Shown: positions 1 to 6,002, counted from the stretch's first letter. The stretch: 6,777 nt of DNA from Nitrospina sp. (GCA_004357365.1 SMVT01000135.1:1-6777), one strand, 5' to 3'. Notes: generated from the letters alone by a model not told the origin. Numbers and translations are program-made.

Positions 1-84
1 ATGCAGGAACAGGAATCCGATTGAAACATTCCAGCCGGCAGGGAGGCTAACCCCCATTCCGGAAATGACAGCGGATTTATAGAA

Positions 85-121
85 TTGACTGTCCGCCCGC
101 CCAAGGTGTTAACATATTAAC
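85..121 (+). promoter_or_regulatory. Weak candidate promoter with an overlapping inverted repeat
   Basis: TTGACT at 85-90 matches the -35 consensus at 5 of 6 positions. The only -10-like match downstream is TAACAT at 110-115 (4 of 6), at a long 19-nt spacing. Overlapping it is a perfect inverted repeat, GTTAA (108-112), CATA, TTAAC (117-121), which could be an operator. If real, transcription would start near 122, almost at the ATG at 130. That would favour the in-frame ATG at 190 as the true start of the downstream gene. The promoter is weak and the palindrome is short, so this is a suggestion only. Confidence 0.25.
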
Positions 122-129
122 AGGGACGA

Positions 130-1968
130 ATGCCCTTCCCTGGCGGCTTTTCCCGGGTTGCTGGCAAAGCCCTTAACCGGATTAAACCCATGACCAAAAG
201 ACTTTTATCTCCCAACAGGGCCGACGAACCTCATTATTCAGATCTTGAGAATGTCATCCAGGAGCAATTGGAATATTTTGGAATTCAAAAGGGGACGGAA
301 GTATTCGATCAAATAATCCCCTTGTTAAGGAATATTTATAAGGCCGAGGACCATATCGACCACATATGGTCCTTTGCCACCGATTATTTATTGTACGCGA
401 AGCACAAGGATAAGATCGCCCTTTTCAATGCGAATAAATTTATCTGTTTTCAACTCGCCAAACTATTGGACAACCTGCAAAATCCACTGCGGAAGGAATT
501 CCGGGAATTGAGGGCCAACGACTCCACCCAATACGCCAAGGGGCCCTATTCGATGATTGACAATATTCCCGCTATCTTTTCCTCCCAGCCGGTTATCGTC
601 AAAACGGCCACCTATATTTATTCCTGCATTGATTGGATTCGGGATTCGTTCCAGGGCAAGGAATTTCTTCAAAGTATTTACTCCCGGCTGTTAAACCCCA
701 CTTCCATCTCGCTGGCCAATTATATCGTTGAACTGGAATGCGGGTATGAAGCAGACAGGTATATGGCTTTAAACTTTAACTCCGGCATGTCGGCTATCGA
801 TGCCACCCTGTCCCATTTGCTCGGATATAGAGATATATTGATCCTGAACAAAAATATATATGGGGGGAGCCACCAACTCATTTATGATTGGTTTGGCAAA
901 AACAGTAACCTCGATATTGCCATTGAGGCTTTTTCAGGGGTGGAGGAACCGGATTTCAAGGCGTGCTTCCGCGCTACCCGGAAAAAATACGCCGATCGCC
1001 TGAAAGCCGGAAAAAACATTTATGTTTTCATCGAGTCCCCGTGCAATCCTCACGGCTATGTTTTGGACGTCCCGGGAATTTGCCGAACCTCCCATCAAAA
1101 CCAGGTGACCGTTATTTTGGACTCGACGGTAGCCACTCCCTTTCTGATCAAACCTCTCAAGCATCCGGCCGAAATTGAGCGGCCCGATTTCCTCATCCAT
1201 TCCTACACCAAGGATTTGCAGGGTCATGGCACTACCACGGGGGGATGTGTGATCGGAAAAAACGAACGCATCTTTATTCCCAAAGGAGAAAAAGTTCAAA
1301 TCAAGGATTTCCCGGGGAAGGATTTAAAAGAAATCGGCTGGGAAAACACCATGTTTTGGAATGTCTATTATATCAAAGGAGCGTTTTTGGATTCCGAGAA
1401 GGCTTTTGATGTGATTGAGGGAATCAAAACGCTGGAACACCGAATGCTCGCCAAATGCATCAACACCGTGGTTTTGCACGATTACTTTAAATCAAATAAA
1501 CTCATTAATGTGAAATCAAGTTTATGCCAGAAAGACCTTCTCGCCAAAATCACTTATCTGGCCTTGCCGGCGCCTTTGATGACCCTGGATATTCCCGTGA
1601 AAGACATTCAACGGTTTAAATCGTTCGTCGACAGCTTATCCCCCATGTTTGGCGGAATGGTCAGCCTGGGCCAAACGGATACCATCATTTCCTGTCCGGC
1701 CTTAACCACCCATTCGGAATTAAGCCAGGAATTCCTGAAAGAAGCGGACATCACCCCCACTACATTGCGGATCGCGGTGGGGATGGAGGACGTTCTGGAT
1801 CTTATTTTTCATTTCAAAAATTCCGCCGAGCTTTTTATCGACCCGGAAATTAATAATTTTTCTAAAGGTTTTATGTCAGATGAGGAAGTGGTTAATTTGC
1901 GAAAGGAAACCTATCTGAATATCCATGAAAGACATATCGCCTCTAAAAAATCACCTTTCTCCCAATAA
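130..1968 (+). CDS. Extended PLP-dependent enzyme of the Cys/Met metabolism (trans-sulfuration) family
   Basis: This 612-residue protein contains a fold-type I PLP domain of the cystathionine gamma-synthase/beta-lyase class. Visible landmarks are YSRLLNPT (Tyr184 and Arg186, equivalent to the phosphate-contacting Tyr56/Arg58 of E. coli cystathionine beta-lyase), SGMSAIDA (218-225), YGGS (Tyr244, ring stacking), ESPCNP (302-307), LDSTVATP (Asp331, pyridine nitrogen), SYTKDLQGHG (Lys361, Schiff base) and LRIAVGMED (Arg547, substrate carboxylate). All key catalytic positions are present, so it is probably active, but the substrate cannot be read from sequence. Family members are usually near 400 residues. 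Here about 130 extra residues precede the core, about 40 follow it, and the core is slightly enlarged. The N-terminal part has no motif I recognise and no signal peptide. The start is uncertain: ATG at 130 has AGGGA only 3 nt upstream, while ATG at 190 (residue 21) has a weak GGA 8 nt upstream. The gene stands alone, convergent with exbD. Confidence 0.85.
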   Translation: MPFPGGFSRVAGKALNRIKPMTKRLLSPNRADEPHYSDLENVIQEQLEYFGIQKGTEVFDQIIPLLRNIYKAEDHIDHIWSFATDYLLYAKHKDKIALFNANKFICFQLAKLLDNLQNPLRKEFRELRANDSTQYAKGPYSMIDNIPAIFSSQPVIVKTATYIYSCIDWIRDSFQGKEFLQSIYSRLLNPTSISLANYIVELECGYEADRYMALNFNSGMSAIDATLSHLLGYRDILILNKNIYGGSHQLIYDWFGKNSNLDIAIEAFSGVEEPDFKACFRATRKKYADRLKAGKNIYVFIESPCNPHGYVLDVPGICRTSHQNQVTVILDSTVATPFLIKPLKHPAEIERPDFLIHSYTKDLQGHGTTTGGCVIGKNERIFIPKGEKVQIKDFPGKDLKEIGWENTMFWNVYYIKGAFLDSEKAFDVIEGIKTLEHRMLAKCINTVVLHDYFKSNKLINVKSSLCQKDLLAKITYLALPAPLMTLDIPVKDIQRFKSFVDSLSPMFGGMVSLGQTDTIISCPALTTHSELSQEFLKEADITPTTLRIAVGMEDVLDLIFHFKNSAELFIDPEINNFSKGFMSDEEVVNLRKETYLNIHERHIASKKSPFSQ

Positions 1969-2100
1969 TCCGGACAATTTTTACAAAGTGAAGTGTTCCA
2001 GGACCGGCGAGTAGGCGGAATTTTCCTCCAGTCAGCTTTTTCTTTTCAATTGGAGAACACCCTCCCCCCCTGCCTTCCCTGACTTGTACTGTTGGCAAAC

Positions 2101-2111
2101 CCTTCGGCAAG
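2101..2111. repeat. 11-bp direct repeat copy 1, downstream of exbD
   Basis: CCTTCGGCAAG here is identical to 2652-2662, on the other side of exbD. The downstream copy lies inside a longer dispersed-repeat-like stretch, so this one may be a degraded or partial copy. An 11-bp identity is short and could be chance. Confidence 0.4.
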
Positions 2112-2135
2112 AATTGGCTCCCGCGGGCGGGCGCG

Positions 2136-2531
2136 TTATTTGACGGCGACAGAGATGTCGGTGACGTGGGCGGCCTGGAGAAGGCCCATGACTTGGACGA
2201 CGAAGCCGTAGGACAAATCCTTGTCGGCGCGGATGATGGTTTTGACTTCCTGCGGTTTCTGGAGCTTGGCGAGACTGCGCTCCAGCTGGTCGAGGGTGAC
2301 GCGGCGGCCCCGCACATAAATCTTCTCGTCTTTGGTGATCTCGATCTCGAAGTTCTTGACGACTTCGTTGTCGCTGGCGGCTTTCGAGGTGGGCAGGGTG
2401 ATGTCCATCCGCCGCGGGAAGTCGACGAAAACGGTGGACACCATGAAGAAGATGAGGAGCAGGAACACGACGTCGATTAAAGGCGTCAACTCCAGTGAAT
2501 AATTTTCTTCCTGTTCGCGTCTGAAATGCAT
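2136..2531 (-). CDS. exbD: ExbD/TolR-family biopolymer transport protein
   Basis: ExbD is the small subunit of the inner-membrane proton channel that, with ExbB, energises TonB- or Tol-type outer-membrane processes. From the ATG at 2531 the protein is 131 residues. It has a short basic cytoplasmic start (MHFRREQEE), then one transmembrane helix at about 13-36 carrying LTPLIDVVFLLLIFFMVST. Asp20 in that helix is the conserved proton-carrying residue (Asp25 in E. coli ExbD). A periplasmic domain follows, with the usual KTIIRADKDLSYGFVVQVMG stretch. Length is normal for the family. A GTG at 2546 would add five residues, but GAGGA abuts it directly; I prefer the ATG because ExbD proteins commonly begin a few residues before the Arg cluster. 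It lies downstream of exbB across a repeat-containing gap. No tonB or tolA is in the window, so the Ton versus Tol role is open. Confidence 0.93.
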   Translation of the reverse strand: MHFRREQEENYSLELTPLIDVVFLLLIFFMVSTVFVDFPRRMDITLPTSKAASDNEVVKNFEIEITKDEKIYVRGRRVTLDQLERSLAKLQKPQEVKTIIRADKDLSYGFVVQVMGLLQAAHVTDISVAVK

Positions 2532-2550
2532 ACCTTCTTCATCCACTCCT

Positions 2551-2582
2551 CACCCTGGCCTCTCCCCCCAAGGGAGAGGAGA
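2551..2582. repeat. REP-like hairpin element between exbB and exbD
   Basis: Arms CCTCTCCC (2559-2566) and GGGAGAGG (2572-2579) form a perfect 8-bp stem with the 5-nt loop CCCAA. The surrounding CACCCTGGCC and GGGAGAGGAG resemble a class of short extragenic palindromes that I recall as common in many bacterial genomes. It lies just upstream of the exbD start, and on the minus strand its purine-rich end lies near the exbD ribosome-binding region. Calling it a repeat rests on recall, since only one copy is in the window. Confidence 0.5.
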
Positions 2583-2604
2583 TTTATATTTGCTCCGATG
2601 TTAC

Positions 2605-2625
2605 GGTGGGGGGAGTCCCTCCGCC
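2605..2625. repeat. Second hairpin in the exbB-exbD gap
   Basis: GGTGGGGG (2605-2612) and CCTCCGCC (2618-2625) can pair over 8 positions, including two G-T wobble positions, with the loop GAGTC. It sits between the REP-like hairpin and the repeat at 2644-2695 and may belong to the same inserted block. It has no T-run in either direction that would make it a good terminator. Confidence 0.35.
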
Positions 2626-2643
2626 CGTATTTTATAAAACCCG

Positions 2644-2695
2644 GATTCTTTCCTTCGGCAAGCTCAGGACAGGCTAGCTTCGCTCCTCAGAATGA
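2644..2695. repeat. Dispersed-repeat-like sequence in the exbB-exbD gap
   Basis: The stretch contains CCTTCGGCAAGCTCAGGACA (2652-2671) followed by TTCGCTCCTCAGAATGAC (2679-2696). I recall both as parts of intergenic repeats widespread across unrelated bacteria. The segment codes for nothing I recognise. The 11-mer CCTTCGGCAAG occurs again at 2101-2111. The gap is unusually long for an exbB-exbD pair, consistent with insertion of repeat DNA. A genome-wide copy count is needed to establish the family. Confidence 0.5.
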
Positions 2696-2722
2696 CCGAC
2701 GAGCCGCCGGTGGCAAAATTGG

Positions 2723-2741
2723 GTCCAGCGTCACGCTGGAC
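2723..2741 (-). terminator. Perfect hairpin enclosing the exbB stop codon, attenuator-like
   Basis: GTCCAGCGT (2723-2731) and ACGCTGGAC (2733-2741) are perfect 9-base inverted arms around one base. Read on the minus strand, the exbB stop TGA (2733-2731) sits in the loop of an 8-bp GC-rich stem. CCAATTTT follows, so the structure resembles a weak intrinsic terminator or an RNase-blocking 3' stem. Either could lower exbD expression relative to exbB. The T-run is short and starts four bases after the stem, so full termination is unlikely. Confidence 0.45.
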
Positions 2742-3513
2742 GGGCGGTGGTGGCTTTGGCGCCGGCGTCTTTGGCCTTCTCCGCGCGGCGGTTTTGCATG
2801 CTTTCGAAGTTCAGCTCTTCCACCAACTGCACGGACACTTCCTCCATCTCGAACACGAAGCGCTCGATGCGTCCCCGGAAATAATGGTACAGCGCCAGCG
2901 CGGGGATGCCGACGAGAAGTCCCGCGGCGGTGGTGATCAATGCTTCGGAGATGCCGCTGGCGACCAGGCCGGGGTTACCGGTCCCGCTCTGCGAGATGAC
3001 GTTAAACGCCTTGATCATCCCAAACACGGTACCGAGCAGGCCGAGCATCGGGGTGATGTTGGCCACCGCGCCCAGCACCCGGAGGTTCGAAGTGAGAAGC
3101 GACGCCTCGTGCTGGCCGGCGCCTTCGATGGCGCGCTCGATCTCGTCGACCTTGCCGCCGAACCGCAACAGTCCCGCCTTCAAAATGCGCGACAGGGAGT
3201 TGTCGTAGGCATTACAGAGTTGCAGGCCGAGATGGATATCCTTCCAGTTCCAAAACGACCGCACCTTTTCGAGGAAATCGGGGTTGATGATGTTTTTCCG
3301 GCGCAGGGTGTAGAACCGTTCGATGGCGATGCCGACCATGAGGATCGAACAGAACAGGATGGGGTACATCATGAATCCGCCCTTGTCGATGACCGAGAGG
3401 ATGGTCCAGCCGGGGACGGTCTTTTCCTGGGCGGCCCAGGCGCATTCAGCCCATGCGACCATCAAGGGCAAACTTAATATTATTGATTTTAATGGAATTA
3501 TGGATTTTCTCAT
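2731..3513 (-). CDS. exbB: ExbB/TolQ/MotA-family proton channel protein
   Basis: ExbB forms the pentameric inner-membrane channel around ExbD and converts proton motive force into work on TonB- or TolA-type partners. The 260-residue protein opens with a signal-peptide-like stretch (residues 1-28, ending AWAAQE), as in the longer ExbB forms. TM1 lies at about 47-66, and a cytoplasmic region at about 67-143 follows. TM2 spans about 144-170 with the family signature LGLLGTVFGMIKAF (157-170), and TM3 spans about 187-211 with ISEALITTAAGLLVGIPALA. The C-terminal tail is Ala/Lys-rich (240-260). The ATG at 3513 gives a complete family-length protein; the Shine-Dalgarno is weak (GGA about 8 nt upstream). 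It is divergent from bamD, with a candidate promoter at 3576-3605. exbD follows after about 200 bp, an unusually wide gap. Confidence 0.93.
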   Translation of the reverse strand: MRKSIIPLKSIILSLPLMVAWAECAWAAQEKTVPGWTILSVIDKGGFMMYPILFCSILMVGIAIERFYTLRRKNIINPDFLEKVRSFWNWKDIHLGLQLCNAYDNSLSRILKAGLLRFGGKVDEIERAIEGAGQHEASLLTSNLRVLGAVANITPMLGLLGTVFGMIKAFNVISQSGTGNPGLVASGISEALITTAAGLLVGIPALALYHYFRGRIERFVFEMEEVSVQLVEELNFESMQNRRAEKAKDAGAKATTARPA

Positions 3514-3575
3514 GCAGGGGTCCGGCGCTTCTGAAAGGTTCCACCCGGGCGTTTTCGGCCTGAAAGACCTTTAAT

Positions 3576-3605
3576 CTTATATCACGAATCTTCCCCGGCA
3601 CACAA
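3576..3605 (-). promoter_or_regulatory. Candidate sigma-70 promoter for exbB
   Basis: On the minus strand, TTGTGT (3605-3600) and TATAAG (3581-3576) are separated by 18 nt. The -10 matches consensus at 5 of 6 positions and the -35 at only 3 of 6. Transcription would start near 3569, giving a leader of about 55 nt before the exbB ATG at 3513. Confidence 0.35.
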
Positions 3606-3606
3606 G

Positions 3607-3626
3607 GCGCAAACGGCAGCGCAAAC
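3607..3626. repeat. Tandem direct repeat between the divergent promoters
   Basis: GCGCAAAC occurs at 3607-3614 and again at 3619-3626, a 12-bp period close to one DNA turn. The pair lies between the candidate exbB -35 and the candidate bamD -35. A dimeric regulator bound here could influence both directions. The repeat is short and no regulator is known. Confidence 0.35.
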
Positions 3627-3627
3627 C

Positions 3628-3657
3628 CTGACTTTTCGCCGTAAACAATGATATGAT
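3628..3657 (+). promoter_or_regulatory. Candidate sigma-70 promoter for the bamD operon
   Basis: CTGACT (3628-3633, 4 of 6 matches to TTGACA) and TATGAT (3652-3657, 5 of 6 matches to TATAAT) are spaced by 18 nt. Transcription would begin near 3664, about 28 nt before the ATG at 3692. The upstream in-frame ATG at 3653 lies inside this -10 element, which argues against its use as a start. Confidence 0.45.
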
Positions 3658-3691
3658 AGTGTTTCTGTTATTCCGGTTTCCAAGAAAAGAT

Positions 3692-4456
3692 ATGACCCCA
3701 CTTCACATTCGTTTTCAGACCGTTCTCATCCTTTTCCTGTCCGGCCTGTTGTTTCTTAACGGATGCTCCGGATCGCTTCTTAATCCCCGGAAAGAGACTC
3801 CCGGGGAACTGGTCCAGAAAGCCGTAACCTACATCCGTGTGGATAATTACATCGACGCCAAAGCGGCGGTGAAGGAGGTGCTCGAAGACTATCCGGACAG
3901 CCCGGAGCGGGTCATCGCCAGCCTGCTGAAGGCGGAGATTCATTACAAGGAAGGTGAATACGAACAATCCAAATATCTGTTCAAGGCTTTTCTGGAGCTG
4001 TATCCAGCGCACCGGTTGGCGGACCGGGCCTCGTTCTTTCTGGCGATGAGCGATTTCAAGCTGATGGATATCGAAACCCGCGACCAGACCAGCGCCCAGA
4101 ACGCGCTGGAGGAGTTTGACAAGTTTCTCACGGAATTCCCCGAGAGCAAGTACCGCCCCCAGGCGCTGATCAAGAAAAAAGAATGCATCGCAAGCCTGGC
4201 GCGTAACCAGATGGCGATCGGCAAATTTTATTTCCGTACCAGTTCGTTTCATTCGGCCATCAACCGGTTCCAGCAATTGTTGTCCGCTTATCCGGACCAG
4301 CCGTTTCTGGACGAGGTACTGTTTCTGCTCGGGGAATCGTATTACAACGAGCAGAATTTTGACGCGGCCAAAACCAATTACCACCATTTGATCCGAAAAT
4401 TTCCAAGGAGCGAGTTCGTGAAGGAGGCGCGGGTGCGTCTCAGGGAAATCCAGTAA
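3692..4456 (+). CDS. bamD: Outer-membrane assembly lipoprotein BamD
   Basis: BamD is the essential TPR lipoprotein of the beta-barrel assembly machinery, anchored in the inner leaflet of the outer membrane. From the ATG at 3692 the protein is 254 residues (E. coli BamD is about 245). A hydrophobic signal peptide spans 1-24 and ends LFLNGC. Cys25 would be lipidated; Ser26 at +2 fits outer-membrane sorting, and Asn at -2 is slightly unusual for a lipobox. TPR-like helices follow from about residue 37 to the end, with typical spaced motifs such as YPDSP, YPAH, FPESKY and YPDQ. The internal RDQTSAQNALEEF and RNQMAIGKFYFR stretches are characteristic of BamD. An ATG at 3653 would add 13 residues before the signal peptide and falls in the predicted -10 element, so I reject it. 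The sigma gene starts 23 nt downstream. Confidence 0.9.
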   Translation: MTPLHIRFQTVLILFLSGLLFLNGCSGSLLNPRKETPGELVQKAVTYIRVDNYIDAKAAVKEVLEDYPDSPERVIASLLKAEIHYKEGEYEQSKYLFKAFLELYPAHRLADRASFFLAMSDFKLMDIETRDQTSAQNALEEFDKFLTEFPESKYRPQALIKKKECIASLARNQMAIGKFYFRTSSFHSAINRFQQLLSAYPDQPFLDEVLFLLGESYYNEQNFDAAKTNYHHLIRKFPRSEFVKEARVRLREIQ

Positions 4457-4479
4457 CCTGTTGAGAGGGTGAACCCGTT

Positions 4480-5382
4480 ATGGGAACGGCGAAAGCTTCC
4501 AAAATCAAAAAGCCCAAGTCCCGCAAAAAAACCGCCGGGGCAGGCAAAAGCGGCTTGGAAGTTTCCGACGCGCTCGGGCATTACATGGGCGAGATCAGTA
4601 AACTGAAACCCCTGACGCGCGAGGAAGAGGCGGCCCTCTCCAGCAAAATCCAGGGAGGGGACGTGAAAGCCCTGCACGAGCTGGTTCGGCGCAACCTGAA
4701 ATACGTCGTGACGGTGGCTAACAAGTACCGTGGTTGCGGGTTGTCCCTGCAGGATTTGATCGAGGAGGGCAATATCGGATTGATTCAGGCGGCCAAGCGT
4801 TTCGACGGCGAGCGGCAGGTCAAGTTCATCACCTATGCGGTGTGGTGGATCCGCCAGGCCATCATGCACTCCTTGGCGGAGCAGTCGGGAACGGTCAAGC
4901 TGCCCATCAAGCAGGCGGGCAAGCTTTATAAAATCGAACGGAAATACAAGTCCCTGACGCATAAGCTCGAGCGCGAACCCACGGCCAACGAAGTGGCGGA
5001 GGATCTGGGCTACAATGTCGAGGATATCGAAAACATCATGCGCGCCTATCGGACTCACCTGTCGTTGGACACCCCGTTGCGCGACGACGACGTCACCCAG
5101 TACCTCGATCTGCTGGAGAATCCCGACTACATCCCGTACGACGACCAGATCATGAAAGAGTCGTTGCATCAGAAAGTGGACGACCTGCTGAAACATCTGT
5201 CGAAACGGGAGGAAAAAATTCTCCGCATGCGCTTTGGATTCAATGGAGAAACCAAAACGCTGGAGGAAATCGGCAAGGAGATCGGCCTGTCCCGCGAACG
5301 AGTACGGCAGATTGAAAAACGGGCCAAGGTTCGGCTGAAAATCCGTTCCACCAACGAGTCGTTACAGGATCATTTGGAATAG
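4480..5382 (+). CDS. RNA polymerase sigma factor, sigma-70 family (RpoD/RpoS class, group 2-like)
   Basis: The product directs RNA polymerase to -10/-35 promoters. Its 300 residues show a Lys-rich N-terminal tail (1-25), region 1.2 (about 30-60), and region 2 (about 64-142) with DLIEEGNIGLIQAAKRFD and the -10-binding FITYAVWWIRQAI (116-128). Region 3 (about 143-190) includes REPTANEVAEDLGY. Region 4 (about 230-288) carries the helix-turn-helix TLEEIGKEIGLSRERVRQIE (260-279) that reads the -35. Region 1.1 and the long insert of classic RpoD are absent, which suggests a group 2 (RpoS-like) factor, although some housekeeping factors are also short. I therefore give no symbol. The -10 and -35 recognition residues look standard, so promoter preference should be close to housekeeping. 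GAGAGGG (4463-4469) lies 10 nt before the ATG. It is probably co-transcribed with bamD and plsY. Confidence 0.93.
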   Translation: MGTAKASKIKKPKSRKKTAGAGKSGLEVSDALGHYMGEISKLKPLTREEEAALSSKIQGGDVKALHELVRRNLKYVVTVANKYRGCGLSLQDLIEEGNIGLIQAAKRFDGERQVKFITYAVWWIRQAIMHSLAEQSGTVKLPIKQAGKLYKIERKYKSLTHKLEREPTANEVAEDLGYNVEDIENIMRAYRTHLSLDTPLRDDDVTQYLDLLENPDYIPYDDQIMKESLHQKVDDLLKHLSKREEKILRMRFGFNGETKTLEEIGKEIGLSRERVRQIEKRAKVRLKIRSTNESLQDHLE

Positions 5383-5423
5383 AGACTTCCGTATCCCAAC
5401 CCTTCCAAGAACCCTCCGGGCTT

Positions 5424-6002
5424 ATGACGATTACGCTGACTTGGCTGTTCGCCTATTTACTGGGATCGATTCCGTTCGGCGTGCTGTTGGCCCGCATGCG
5501 TCGGGTGGACCTGCGCCAGCACGGAAGCGGAAACATCGGTGCTACCAATGTCGCCCGCACCCTCGGCAAAACCGCCGGCGTCCTGACCCTGCTCGGGGAT
5601 TGCGGGAAGGGGTATTTGGCGGGATGGGTGGCGGGCAAAGTCCTGACCGACGAATGGGCCATCGGTGGCGCGGCGCTGATGGCGTTTCTGGGACACGTCT
5701 TTCCCGTTTTTCTTAAATTCCGGGGAGGCAAGGGGGTTGCCACCGGACTGGGCATCTTTTTATATCTAATGCCGGTGGCGGCGTTGTCGGCGATGGGCCT
5801 GTTTATCGCGGTCATGATCATCACCCGTTACGTTTCCCTCAGTTCGGTTCTGGCCTCGGTCAGCATTCCCTGGTTCGGGTGGTTGTTCGAGGCGCCGGCA
5901 CCGTATCTGTATGTGGGGGCCATCGCGGGGGTGATTTCCATTGCGCGGCACTGGGACAATTTTCAGCGGCTTCTGCAGGGGACGGAAGACAAATTCAAAT
6001 AA
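5424..6002 (+). CDS. plsY: Acyl-phosphate:glycerol-3-phosphate acyltransferase PlsY
   Basis: PlsY is the inner-membrane enzyme that transfers the acyl group of acyl-phosphate to glycerol-3-phosphate, giving lysophosphatidate, the first step of phospholipid synthesis. The 192-residue protein has normal family length and several hydrophobic helices. All three conserved cytoplasmic motifs are present: GSGNIGATN (34-42), FRGGKGVATG (99-108) within GHVFPVFLKFRGGKG, and RHWDNFQRLLQGTEDK (175-190). The last has Trp-Asp and Phe where His/Arg-Glu and Ile are more usual. The N-terminal LLGSIPFGVLLAR is typical, which supports the ATG at 5424, although no strong ribosome-binding site precedes it. It starts 41 nt after the sigma gene, so it is likely the last gene of the bamD-sigma-plsY operon. 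No hairpin follows, and the tRNA promoter begins 10 nt after the stop. Confidence 0.95.
   Translation: MTITLTWLFAYLLGSIPFGVLLARMRRVDLRQHGSGNIGATNVARTLGKTAGVLTLLGDCGKGYLAGWVAGKVLTDEWAIGGAALMAFLGHVFPVFLKFRGGKGVATGLGIFLYLMPVAALSAMGLFIAVMIITRYVSLSSVLASVSIPWFGWLFEAPAPYLYVGAIAGVISIARHWDNFQRLLQGTEDKFK

Noticed and set aside
1..82. Possible tail of an upstream gene at the left edge
   Set aside because: All three forward frames are open from the edge (stops at 24, 50 and 82), so none is favoured, and no recognisable residues are present.
1969..2135. Bidirectional terminator between the convergent PLP gene and exbD
   Set aside because: I looked for stems followed by T-runs on both strands. CCCGCGGG (2120-2127) is palindromic, but no convincing stem plus T-run combination is present.
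1943..2317. Minus-strand frame of 124 codons overlapping the exbD 3' end
   Set aside because: It overlaps exbD out of frame and the PLP gene end on the other strand, and the product is Ser/Pro/Arg-rich without any motif.
2526..2936. Plus-strand open frame through the exbB-exbD gap
   Set aside because: It combines repeat DNA with exbB antisense and gives a low-complexity Arg/Pro/Ser-rich product.
2692..3477. Plus-strand open frame of 261 codons opposite exbB
   Set aside because: It is the antisense shadow of a clear ExbB with strong family motifs; its translation is rich in Asp, Gly, Arg and His without recognisable domains.
3668..4387. Minus-strand frame of 239 codons opposite bamD
   Set aside because: This is an antisense shadow; the sense strand encodes a full BamD with signal peptide and TPRs.
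4378..5196. Minus-strand frame of 272 codons opposite the sigma gene
   Set aside because: The sense strand encodes an intact sigma-70 protein with all regions; the antisense product has no family features.
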